Position numbers and translations under genes: made by a program. The notes below the pieces were generated by a model. It had not been told where the DNA came from. It searched no databases and saw nothing but the letters and a program-made list of their open reading frames with translations. Shown one piece after another: positions 10,613-19,481 of a stretch of 64,000 bases of DNA (position 1 is the first letter of the stretch; each line of letters opens with the position of its first letter). The DNA is from Zygotorulaspora mrakii (taxonomy: Eukaryota; Ascomycota; Saccharomycetes; Saccharomycetales; Saccharomycetaceae), in contig NC_050719.1 of assembly GCF_013402915.1 (NCBI RefSeq), positions 310,001 through 374,000 on the forward strand, written 5' to 3'.

Positions 10613-11937
10613 CTCAACCTGATCTCCTTCAGTGTATTTCTATGATGTACCAATGGTAAAAAACCAAAATGTATTTCTCCTTCCTAAAGGTATCCCCGGT
10701 TTTAAATAACAGAAAACAATATAAGCTTCTAGTTACACCGTTGGTGACTATACTGGATTGTTGATCAAAGCTTTCTCTATCAGATGCTAGTTTTATAAAT
10801 TTAAAATTCTTTCATCTGGTTCTTTTTTTTTACTTACTCTGAGATTTCGCTAATCTGCCCAGAAAAAGAAACTTACAAAATGCATACTCAAAAGCATAGA
10901 AATAGGTGTGATTATATCCGACATAGTGTACAGACCTGCCACATAAGTACTGAATAGAAATAAGGTTTCCTCTTGCTTTGCATGTAGGGTCCTAATTTCT
11001 GCTGTGTTGCTGAAATGCACAAGTTTTTAAGTATATATAAAGGACAGATTGACAGGGCATTTCACCCAATGGCGGCGCAGTAAAAGAAAGAAAGTAACAT
11101 ATGACCACACAGAATTTCTTCGAATTCGAAAAGTTATCGTGGCTACAAGTCTAAGTCACAATTTTGTGATCAATAGCTAATCAAATGATAATCAACAATT
11201 CCGTGACAGACCAGCTGCCTCCATCGGCTTTCAGTGGTATACTTCACTGAACTGCTTTCGTTCGCTTCACAGTTTCAGACTACTGGGTCATTATTTATAG
11301 AGTAACCCTGATATATTGCGACGAACAAAACCATTAAACATCGAGATTGCAGGCTACAACTTCTTGCGCCAAGATCGTGACTCCGAGTTTACGTAGTAGC
11401 TGTGTCGATGAACTTCCCCCCCTCCATGTACCAAAATATAAAGGTGGAACGATACACAGAGTCTTCTTTATATACTTGAAAAATGCACGACATCGACCAC
11501 AACAGCATGCATTATCGCGAGTGAAATTTTCCCCCTTTCGTTGAGCAGTATACGACAGTACATGCAGCTGCAGCATATGCGTTAACTGCACGCTGTACCT
11601 TCTTCAGCTACTTCACGCATGACATTTGACTGAGGACATCTCGCTGAATATTGGTGAATAATCTTTTTTGCTATATTCCTGCTCTAACAAACCTAGTATG
11701 CTCACTCTTGTAGCGATGACCACTGCCCTAGCTTAGCCAAACAGCTCTATCTCCATAACATAACATATTATTGAGTGTATTTTTTATTTGAACAGATCAT
11801 GACTCAAATCCCTTCTTCTACCTTCCTTGTAAACTAGTTCTGGCGATCACCATAAAGCAGGAAGTAAGCATGACTTTTCGAAGAGCAGCTATCCTACCTG
11901 ATTTTAAAACCATTTTTAATTCAGCATTAAATTACGT
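10613..11937. other. Long spacer between PHO87/90 and tRNA-Thr
   Basis: This 1.3-kb region has no recognisable gene. It holds the transporter promoter on its left. Near its middle a TATA-like TATATAAA lies at 11034-11041 on the plus strand, followed by two tiny frames: 4 codons at 11069 and 17 codons at 11101-11154. Overlapping frames of 65-85 codons around 11334-11591 on both strands look like chance. A Gcn4-type site lies at 11799-11806. I could not make out LTR ends or target-site duplications. Confidence 0.6.
11799..11806 (+). promoter_or_regulatory. Gcn4-type site ATGACTCA
   Basis: The octamer ATGACTCA matches the Gcn4 consensus RTGACTCA exactly. It lies about 510 bp upstream of the ACO2 start, with tRNA-Thr in between. 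S. cerevisiae Aco2 is linked to lysine biosynthesis, a Gcn4-controlled pathway, so control of ACO2 is possible. The distance and the intervening tRNA make this uncertain. Confidence 0.4.
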
Positions 11938-12010
11938 GCTTCTATGGCCAAGTTGGTAAGGCGCCACACTAGTAATGTGGAGATCATCAGTTCGACTCTG
12001 GTTGGAAGCA
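11938..12010 (+). tRNA. tRNA-Thr (anticodon AGT)
   Basis: This is a 73-nt cloverleaf. The 7-bp acceptor stem pairs GCTTCTA with TGGAAGC, with one G-T wobble, and the discriminator is A. The D arm carries the A-box-like TGGCCAAGTTGG. The anticodon loop CTAGTAA has anticodon AGT, which reads threonine ACU/ACC after inosine modification. The T arm carries the B-box GTTCGACTC. There is no intron. Eight T residues directly after the gene form the RNA polymerase III terminator. It lies between the PHO87/90 spacer and ACO2. Confidence 0.95.
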
Positions 12011-12018
12011 TTTTTTTT
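12011..12018 (+). terminator. RNA polymerase III terminator of tRNA-Thr
   Basis: A run of eight T residues follows immediately after the discriminator base, as typical for yeast tRNA genes. Confidence 0.85.
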
Positions 12019-12317
12019 TAAAAACTAATGAGATGAAAAAAGTTTTCCGCCGGGATTTCCAGGATTTTCATTTTTCTTTTTGACAAAATCTTGAAGACAT
12101 CGATTGACAACAGCTCGAGTGAAAAATTCTATGATGATGACTATATTGTATTTCCGTGATAGTTTGTTACTTGATTTATTTCACATTTAGTTACCGAAAC
12201 CTATTTAAATACATTATTAGTTGTGTAGAAAGCTTACAGTGGCTGTTCTCATTGAAAATTTTATCAGCTGCTACTGCGTTTTTACCTTATCAGTGACAAT
12301 TGAAAACCTGAACTCCG
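12019..12317. other. ACO2 upstream region
   Basis: This stretch between tRNA-Thr and ACO2 has a TATA-like TATTTAAATA near 12202 on the plus strand, about 110 bp before the start codon. I see no gene in it. Confidence 0.5.
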
Positions 12318-14687
12318 ATGATCTCTGCTAGTAGAAGGGTAAATATCAAAAGAGCGTTGGCTACACATGCCAGATTCCCTTCAGTGCCAGCAGAATGGCA
12401 ATCTAGGGCTCCCCCATACGCTAAGATGTTGAAGAATTTATCAAAAGTGAAAGAGATCACTAACCAATCACCTTTGACCTTGGCTGAGAAGATTCTATAT
12501 TCGCATTTGTGTGATCCTGAGGACTCAATCACCTCGTCTAACTTGGAAGATATCCGCGGCAAGCAGTATTTAAAACTGAATCCGGATCGTGTTGCCATGC
12601 AAGATGCATCCGCTCAAATGGCGCTTCTACAATTTATGACTACCGGTCTATCTAAAACATTTGTTCCAGCTTCAATCCACTGTGACCATTTGATCGTTGG
12701 TAAAGAAGGTGAAGAGAAGGATTTAAAGTCGTCAATTGCCACCAATAAAGAGGTCTTTGATTTCCTGCAAAGTTGTGGTAGAAAGTATGGTATTCAATTT
12801 TGGGGACCAGGATCAGGAATTATCCATCAAATCGTGCTTGAAAATTTCTCAGCACCAGGTTTAATGATGCTTGGTACAGATTCTCATACCCCAAATGCGG
12901 GTGGTCTAGGGGCTATTGCCATTGGTGTTGGTGGTGCTGATGCGGTTGATGCTTTAACTGGTACACCATGGGAACTTAAAGCTCCAAAAATCCTTGGTGT
13001 CAAATTAACTGGTCAATTGAATGGTTGGACCTCTTCAAAAGATGTTATCACTAAGATTGCAGGACTTTTAACAGTTAGAGGTGGTACAGGATATATCGTC
13101 GAATATTTTGGCGAAGGTGTCTCAACTTTATCATGCACAGGTATGGCAACAATATGTAATATGGGTGCTGAAATCGGTGCTACTACTTCCACCTTCCCTT
13201 ATCAAGAGGCTCATAGATTGTATTTGCAAGCAACCGGTAGAGGTATCCTAGCAGAGCAAGCCGATGTTGCGTTAAAGCAATATGGACTTTTGAAAGCTGA
13301 CGAAAACGCACAGTATGATAAAGTGATTGAAATTAATCTTTCAGAACTTGAACCACATGTCAATGGGCCATTCACACCAGATTTATCAACACCAATATCC
13401 AATTTCGGTGAAAAGAGCTTGAAAGAAAAATGGCCACAAAAAATTTCAGCAGGTTTAATCGGTTCGTGTACAAATTCTTCTTACCAAGATATGACTCGTG
13501 CAGCTGAATTGGTTGAACAAGCGGCAAAAGCTGGATTAAAACCACGTATTCCATTTTTTGTTACACCCGGTTCTGAACAAATTAGAGCCACGTTAGAAAG
13601 AGATGGGTTGATCAAAACTTTCACTGATAATGGAGCTATAGTCTTGGCGAATGCGTGTGGTCCATGTATTGGTCAATGGAATAGAGTCGATGTCTCGAAG
13701 ACTTCGAATGAAACTAACTCAATTTTCACCTCTTTCAATAGAAATTTTAGAGCAAGAAACGATGGTAACAGAAATACAATGAATTTTTTAACATCCCCAG
13801 AAATGGTCACAGCCATGATTTACTCTAGTGATGCTCAATTCGATCCGACCAAGGACAGCATAAAATTGGAAAATGGCGAAGAATTCAAGTTCACTCCACC
13901 AAAGGGATTGGATTTACCAGCAAAAGGGTTCGAGCATGGAAGGAATAAGTTCTATCCTGAAATCGATCCTAAACCGCAAAGTAACGTGGAAGTTAAAGTT
14001 TCCCCAGAATCGGACCGTTTACAACTTTTAGAACCCTTTAAAGCTTGGGATGGTAAGGAGATTAAAACAAGTGTTTTGATGAAAGTTGAAGGAAAATGTA
14101 CCACAGATCATATATCTGCTGCTGGTGTATGGTTAAAATATAAAGGGCACTTAGAAAACATTTCTTACAATACGCTAATTGGTGCACAAAATAAGGAAAC
14201 TGGTGAGGTAAATAAAGCGTATGATTTAGATAGCACTGCTTATGATATCCCTGAATTAATGATTAAATGGAAGAATGAAGGTAGACCCTGGGTGGTAGTT
14301 GCTGAGCATAACTATGGAGAAGGTTCGGCAAGAGAACATGCCGCATTGTCGCCAAGGTTTTTAGGTGGACAAATGATTTTAGTTAAGTCATTTGCTAGAA
14401 TTCATGAAACTAACTTAAAGAAGCAAGGAGTTTTGCCAGTTACTTTCGAAAATGAAGCCGATTACGATAAAATATCATCAGGAGATATACTTGAGACTGT
14501 TAACTTGGTTGATATGGTCGCGAAAAATGGTAATAATGGTGGAACTTTGGATGTTAAGGTTACGAAAAAAAATGGAGACAATTTCATAATTAAGGTTAAA
14601 CATACAATGTCTAAAGACCAAATCGACTTTTTCAAGGCAGGCTCAGCAATCAATCACATTGGGAACTTACGTAGAGCCCAACAATAG
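12318..14687 (+). CDS. ACO2: Mitochondrial aconitase-family hydratase Aco2
   Basis: This is an aconitase-family [4Fe-4S] hydratase. In S. cerevisiae Aco2 contributes to the homocitrate-to-homoaconitate dehydration of lysine biosynthesis. The N-terminus is rich in Arg/Ser/Ala with few acids (MISASRRVNIKRALATHARF), as in a mitochondrial targeting peptide. Cluster ligands are Cys384 (GSCTNSS) and Cys447/Cys450 (ACGPCIGQW). Other landmarks are LGTDSHTPNAGGLG and, in the swivel domain, GEGSAREHAALSPRFLGG. The length of 789 residues equals S. cerevisiae Aco2 as I recall. The PSVPAEWQSRAPPYAKM segment and the neighbours PHO90 and ECM25 support ACO2 over ACO1. It is convergent with BUD5. Confidence 0.92.
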   Translation: MISASRRVNIKRALATHARFPSVPAEWQSRAPPYAKMLKNLSKVKEITNQSPLTLAEKILYSHLCDPEDSITSSNLEDIRGKQYLKLNPDRVAMQDASAQMALLQFMTTGLSKTFVPASIHCDHLIVGKEGEEKDLKSSIATNKEVFDFLQSCGRKYGIQFWGPGSGIIHQIVLENFSAPGLMMLGTDSHTPNAGGLGAIAIGVGGADAVDALTGTPWELKAPKILGVKLTGQLNGWTSSKDVITKIAGLLTVRGGTGYIVEYFGEGVSTLSCTGMATICNMGAEIGATTSTFPYQEAHRLYLQATGRGILAEQADVALKQYGLLKADENAQYDKVIEINLSELEPHVNGPFTPDLSTPISNFGEKSLKEKWPQKISAGLIGSCTNSSYQDMTRAAELVEQAAKAGLKPRIPFFVTPGSEQIRATLERDGLIKTFTDNGAIVLANACGPCIGQWNRVDVSKTSNETNSIFTSFNRNFRARNDGNRNTMNFLTSPEMVTAMIYSSDAQFDPTKDSIKLENGEEFKFTPPKGLDLPAKGFEHGRNKFYPEIDPKPQSNVEVKVSPESDRLQLLEPFKAWDGKEIKTSVLMKVEGKCTTDHISAAGVWLKYKGHLENISYNTLIGAQNKETGEVNKAYDLDSTAYDIPELMIKWKNEGRPWVVVAEHNYGEGSAREHAALSPRFLGGQMILVKSFARIHETNLKKQGVLPVTFENEADYDKISSGDILETVNLVDMVAKNGNNGGTLDVKVTKKNGDNFIIKVKHTMSKDQIDFFKAGSAINHIGNLRRAQQ

Positions 14688-14822
14688 TTCACATGATGAA
14701 TGTAGACTTTATTTATACTACTTACTATTTAGTAACGATTTTTAAACAATAATAACTCTATAATGACAACAATCTATAATTATAATACTCTAATGGCAGC
14801 TTGGAAAAGGACGATAGAGATA

Positions 14823-17800
14823 TTATTTACGAGGCGCAGACAGAATGCTCAATTGATATGCACGATCTTTGCTAGCAATGTATAGGGTGTTAACTCTCCA
14901 TAATTCATAGAAGATGAACTCCTGCAACAAAGAGATTGGTTTGATATGTTGCGTATCGACATCAATTTGGGCGCTTATGTTAAAGAAAGATTGAGCATTT
15001 TCATCCCGTTCTTCATAGGTGTTGTAATTTACTTGGAAGTAGCGAACCATGTTGATTGTTTTGGTTATTTTTAGGAATTTGTCGATGTTTACCATTTTGT
15101 TGGGGCGGAATGACTCAGGACTTTTGTACGTATTATTTCCTTCATAAATGAAAGTCAAGTCTTGCAAAAACAAATTGAAAAATGGGACTACCGGTATGGG
15201 AGACTTTTCAGATTGAAGTTCACCAAATGGTGATTCATCCACATATTTTTTCAACTTTTTCCTATAGACTTTGAAGTTGTTATTTGGATGGACTATTTTA
15301 GACAAATAATCGTAAAGCTCGTATTCTTTACTATCTAATCCATTCCAAACCCCTGTCAGTCTAGTGATTGCGTGATTTTGCAAAGCAATCATTATTGATG
15401 TGAGAGAATTATAGTTTCTAAAGTACGTCGTTGCCAGGGCGATTTTGAGCCACGATTTCAACCTTGCAATACGCTTCTTCAGTGTCATTTGAGGATATAA
15501 AATACTCTCTAATACATAGTCACACAATTCGTTTGTGAAATTGACTATGGATCTGACATTGGGTGCCAGACCGAGGGAACTTTTCTTTCCCAAAAAATTC
15601 TCGTCTAAAAGCTCACTAGGTTTTATGCCCAGAAAGAGGTGTGATTCGATAAGAGTCAATTGTTTAGCAAGCTCAAGAGGATTTAAATCAGCCAAATTAA
15701 TATCATTGTGAATAATATTTTGAGGAGCTTTTGCACCTGACATGATCATTTCATTCCACTCAAAGATGAGCCTCAGTGTATCTTCTTTCGGGGAAAAAGT
15801 GCTGCTGTTCGTCAAAGGGATAGAACAATTTAGCATAGATCTATATGAGAGGACCAATTTTTCCATATCTTGAAGATTGCGTTTGCTTAAAAGAGATGAT
15901 GTCCCCAAATTTAGAACAGGAAGTGGGAGGGATAGTGAATTGGTATTCTGACTTGGCAGCTTAGTCAGCTCGTACTCCTCGATTACCTTTTCATCCAGTG
16001 AAAAGACAGATAATCTGCTATCCGTACTACTGTTCGAAACATCTGAATAAATCGAACTAGTTTTCAGTTTATTAATAGTTCTGGGAGACAATTGATCCCT
16101 AATCATCGGCACTGTGTCCTGGGTTTTTTTGAATGCCACATTCACTGCTGATAACCTTGCTGCTGTTTCAAGAAGGCATTTACCTTGAAAAGGCAGATAA
16201 AACGAAACCCCTTCATTGAAAAAATTAATCAAAGTTGGAAGATGTTTTTGACCAGAATTATAATCCCAGTAAGATTCCATCCAAGTCTGAAAAACTTTAC
16301 AAACCAGCTTCCTCCTGTTTTTCAGCCTCGAAGATCTCGAAGAATATAGGCCAAACTTATTTCCAATATCATTGGCCAACGATTTATCCGTCAAATCAAA
16401 TCTTGCTATTAATGAATCAATCAGATCTGCTTCAGTACCAAAAGAGTGAAAATTTAGAAGTATAGCATCTGCAAATGTGTCATCCGGCTTATCAACCTCA
16501 TCAGTTAATTTGAACACCAAAGCTCTAAAAGAGGCTGCAATTAAGCTTCCGTCACTACTGAAAACCATTTCGTTCCCTAACAATTCTTTATTATTGATTA
16601 TGTTGTGTTCAGGTTCAATTGATCTATTTTTTTCGTCTATTGTAAATGGATCAAAGGTAGAATCTCTTCCAAAAGGTGTTTGATCGAGCATTACACCTTT
16701 AAGAAGTTGAGTTCCCTCGTAGGTGAATCCGAGTTCACCTTCATTCCCGGCTCGTATCGTTGAGAACCTCGCCAGTTTATTATGATGTGGCTGGTGTCCT
16801 ACAGTGTTAAGCAATTCAGATATGAGCTTTTTATCTAAGTTTCTTGTCATGCCTTTTGAACATAGCTGGGTAAATTTCTCTGGAGTTATCTGTATTTGCT
16901 TTAAATCCAAATACTTTCTGTCAGTTCCTAAAGGAATATCGCCGATCAATCGAAGATAACTGTTACAGCCATTTATGGAGTTTGCAATCAGAGTTACCAT
17001 ATTTGCAACAATATCTGTTAGTCTCTGACCTTGATCAGTGTAATGGTACCCCTCATCTTTGATTAAATGTTTACTAGTTTCTATTTGGTAATCTTCTTGC
17101 AGTGTTTGTGTTACTAAAACTTTCACGCATGACACTAACTCTGACACTAATGATAGTAGTGGATCCAGATTTTTGTGAAGTGTGTTTTCGTATGCATACT
17201 GGAATTTCTCCTGAATAATTGCAGAACAGGATTTGCTGATATATAGTAAATCTCGCAGGAGTACTATCACTTGATGAACAATGGTCTCCAAAACCTCACA
17301 CCCGCTAGGATTGTGCTCAATCATATCTAATCTTCCCAAGATCAGACCAGAATAGCAAAACAACAAGTCATATATCTCGTGTAGCCGATTCATTGCAGTT
17401 GGAGGCTCTTCAAGATATATCAAATTTTGAGAAGGTCCCTTTTCCACAGCCGCTAAATTAGTCTTTTCTTCTACGGGGCTGTGATTCTTGCCTTTTCTAT
17501 TCTCTTCGTCAAAAGACGCTTTTTCTGTGGACCATGTATCAAAGAAAATGAAGGCTTGATTCAGTACTGCAAAAAGTAGCTTTATTAGCGTCTCAATGTG
17601 CTCTTCTTTAACACTATGTTTATAATAGTCCGCTTTTATCATCAAATTATACCAATTGGCCAGCAGCGTTTTTCTAGCCTTGCGTATATTGGGTTTACTT
17701 TGCACCAAGTCGTTCGACCGGGATACACATTCCGTCATTTCTAGTATTACTTTCACGCCATCTCTTACGCCATTAATATAATCTATATTGAAAGTCTTTC

Positions 17801-18914
17801 CGCTGTTATCAGGTAGCATGGTGTCATGTGGGTGTAAGAGAAATTTTGCACTTGCAGAGAGCAGTTTCCGTAGAGGTAGTCTTGTTTCAGTCTTTTCTTG
17901 GAGATCATAAGTTTTCGTTTGCTCGTTGATTGATTTCACTGTGTCTGAAAAGTAATTGAACGGTACCCAACCCCTTTTAACATTTTTTAATAAAGTGACT
18001 TCCCCCCATCCTGATTCATCGACAGTGTGCACAAACGCAATATCATTTTTTTCAAAAGACAAGCATATTGATATGTCATCCGCATTATCCAATGAGTTAG
18101 CGCTAAAAGAGTGCACAGCAATGATAAACAAGCATGCATAATTTTCATCGTCCAAGTTCATCTCTGAACTTTTTTTTACAGTATTAGTTCGTTTCAAACT
18201 GGTCGAACTTTTGATGAATGATGGATCGTTATATGATACATTATAAAGTTCGCGGTTGTGCAAGTTATCGTTATTCCATTTATCAGTTTCAGTCGCATCC
18301 TGAGTTTTTTGACCGTTTAAGATCATTGATGTTCGAATTGCTTTGGCTGGTGAGGACTTCCTCTCTGACGCAATCATTTCCCTGGAGGTTGCAATTGGAT
18401 TTATCTGAATTCTGCTGATCCTCGTTGCAATTCCCAAACCAGATTCTGGCTCTGTTTCTGTTTCTCTTGCCGTACTTTCTGAGAAGTCAATGCCTGCATC
18501 AGCAGTGTCAATTGTTCCAAAAGTCGTATTAAATTCATCCGCTTTGGGTGTGATTAGTTCTTCTGTTTGTATCGCTTCGACATTTAAAGTTGGTGTTAAA
18601 TCTTGGCCCGAATCTTCATCTGTCCATGTGGCTACTGGTTTTGCATTCATCAAATCATCATGTGGAAATAAAGCAGTTGCGTCAACAGACTGTGCGGTGA
18701 TGAATGAGTCGTCGCTCAAACTCCGTGATGCCCCTAGATGACCTCCTACGTTCTTAATCATTTGCCTCTGATCAGTTTCCTCGAATTCAAACTCTGTATC
18801 AATGTATTGTCTATCTACCAATTCGCTGGACATCTCCAAAGGCTTGGTAGGGGAAATAAAATTATCTTCATAATGTACAGGGAGGTGTGGTGTTGCATTG
18901 GGGTGCTTATCCAT
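14823..18914 (-). CDS. BUD5: Ras-family guanine nucleotide exchange factor, BUD5 position, SH3-containing
   Basis: This 1363-residue Ras-superfamily GEF has an SH3 domain near residues 258-325 (AVHSF, SGWGEV, RGWVPFNYF). A long middle region follows, then a RasGEF N-terminal (REM) module near residues 800-900 (DAILLNFHSFGTEADLID). A CDC25-type catalytic domain spans about 1070-1330 (NPLELAKQLTLIESHLF, SWLKIALATTYFRNYNSL, IPVVPFFNLFLQDLTFI). By strand and synteny next to PHO87/PHO90 it corresponds to BUD5, the Rsr1/Bud1 GEF that selects bud sites at the cortex. S. cerevisiae Bud5 is much shorter (about 640 residues), so this copy has a large extra N-terminus. The SH3-REM-GEF layout also resembles Cdc25/Sdc25, which is the alternative identity; synteny favours BUD5. 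The first 250 residues are Ser/Thr/Glu-rich and look disordered. Confidence 0.8.
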   Translation of the reverse strand: MDKHPNATPHLPVHYEDNFISPTKPLEMSSELVDRQYIDTEFEFEETDQRQMIKNVGGHLGASRSLSDDSFITAQSVDATALFPHDDLMNAKPVATWTDEDSGQDLTPTLNVEAIQTEELITPKADEFNTTFGTIDTADAGIDFSESTARETETEPESGLGIATRISRIQINPIATSREMIASERKSSPAKAIRTSMILNGQKTQDATETDKWNNDNLHNRELYNVSYNDPSFIKSSTSLKRTNTVKKSSEMNLDDENYACLFIIAVHSFSANSLDNADDISICLSFEKNDIAFVHTVDESGWGEVTLLKNVKRGWVPFNYFSDTVKSINEQTKTYDLQEKTETRLPLRKLLSASAKFLLHPHDTMLPDNSGKTFNIDYINGVRDGVKVILEMTECVSRSNDLVQSKPNIRKARKTLLANWYNLMIKADYYKHSVKEEHIETLIKLLFAVLNQAFIFFDTWSTEKASFDEENRKGKNHSPVEEKTNLAAVEKGPSQNLIYLEEPPTAMNRLHEIYDLLFCYSGLILGRLDMIEHNPSGCEVLETIVHQVIVLLRDLLYISKSCSAIIQEKFQYAYENTLHKNLDPLLSLVSELVSCVKVLVTQTLQEDYQIETSKHLIKDEGYHYTDQGQRLTDIVANMVTLIANSINGCNSYLRLIGDIPLGTDRKYLDLKQIQITPEKFTQLCSKGMTRNLDKKLISELLNTVGHQPHHNKLARFSTIRAGNEGELGFTYEGTQLLKGVMLDQTPFGRDSTFDPFTIDEKNRSIEPEHNIINNKELLGNEMVFSSDGSLIAASFRALVFKLTDEVDKPDDTFADAILLNFHSFGTEADLIDSLIARFDLTDKSLANDIGNKFGLYSSRSSRLKNRRKLVCKVFQTWMESYWDYNSGQKHLPTLINFFNEGVSFYLPFQGKCLLETAARLSAVNVAFKKTQDTVPMIRDQLSPRTINKLKTSSIYSDVSNSSTDSRLSVFSLDEKVIEEYELTKLPSQNTNSLSLPLPVLNLGTSSLLSKRNLQDMEKLVLSYRSMLNCSIPLTNSSTFSPKEDTLRLIFEWNEMIMSGAKAPQNIIHNDINLADLNPLELAKQLTLIESHLFLGIKPSELLDENFLGKKSSLGLAPNVRSIVNFTNELCDYVLESILYPQMTLKKRIARLKSWLKIALATTYFRNYNSLTSIMIALQNHAITRLTGVWNGLDSKEYELYDYLSKIVHPNNNFKVYRKKLKKYVDESPFGELQSEKSPIPVVPFFNLFLQDLTFIYEGNNTYKSPESFRPNKMVNIDKFLKITKTINMVRYFQVNYNTYEERDENAQSFFNISAQIDVDTQHIKPISLLQEFIFYELWRVNTLYIASKDRAYQLSILSAPRK

Positions 18915-19481
18915 AGTTTCCTATGAGCCTTCCGTTAACTATAAATTGGTATTATCTAGCTTTTGCAAAATTCAAACCTTTTTTTGTTTATTAAAGAGCA
19001 TTGAAATCTACTTTCTACATCATATGTTTTAAAGCGTTCTTTCGCGTAGCAGATTTCGATGTTTATTCAAACGTACCCGCGAATCTAAACTGCAAGGACC
19101 TCTCAAGTAAAAAAAAAGAAGTGTCAGTATGAACTATGCAAAAGACAGGCAGACCTACGTTGGTTTCTCATTACCTACAGTTTTCCATGCAATCGATAAT
19201 TACTACCTTTGTATTTCTATTACACTACTACTTCGTAATTGAAAGTTCTGAAGTAACTGAAAACACGCGACTATAAATGATGACAGCATTCTTGAAGCTG
19301 ACGCTCTTCATAAATCCCATGGAGGTTTGCAACATAAGATGCTTAGTCCTGGCAGTAGCAATAATAAATGTGCGCCGGTCTCCAAGAGACATGATTCCTT
19401 GTTTACTATAAATGTAAAAAACTTAAATAACTATTCATATCGTGAGGGGAAATGCTACCACATATTTCCCCTTTAAAACGC
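18915..19481. other. BUD5 promoter region / ECM25 3' end
   Basis: This 567-bp spacer lies between two minus-strand genes. No ORF of note and no convincing RNA gene was seen. An ATGATGA near 19278 could suggest a box C, but a matching closing stem and box D were not found. Confidence 0.5.

Noticed and set aside
10900..11900. Solo LTR near tRNA-Thr
   Set aside because: I could not find paired TG...CA ends, a target duplication or Ty-like primer binding sequence.
14823..18914. Identity as CDC25 or SDC25 because of the SH3 domain
   Set aside because: Not excluded, but strand and position next to PHO87/90 match BUD5, and CDC25/SDC25 lie elsewhere in S. cerevisiae; kept as the alternative.
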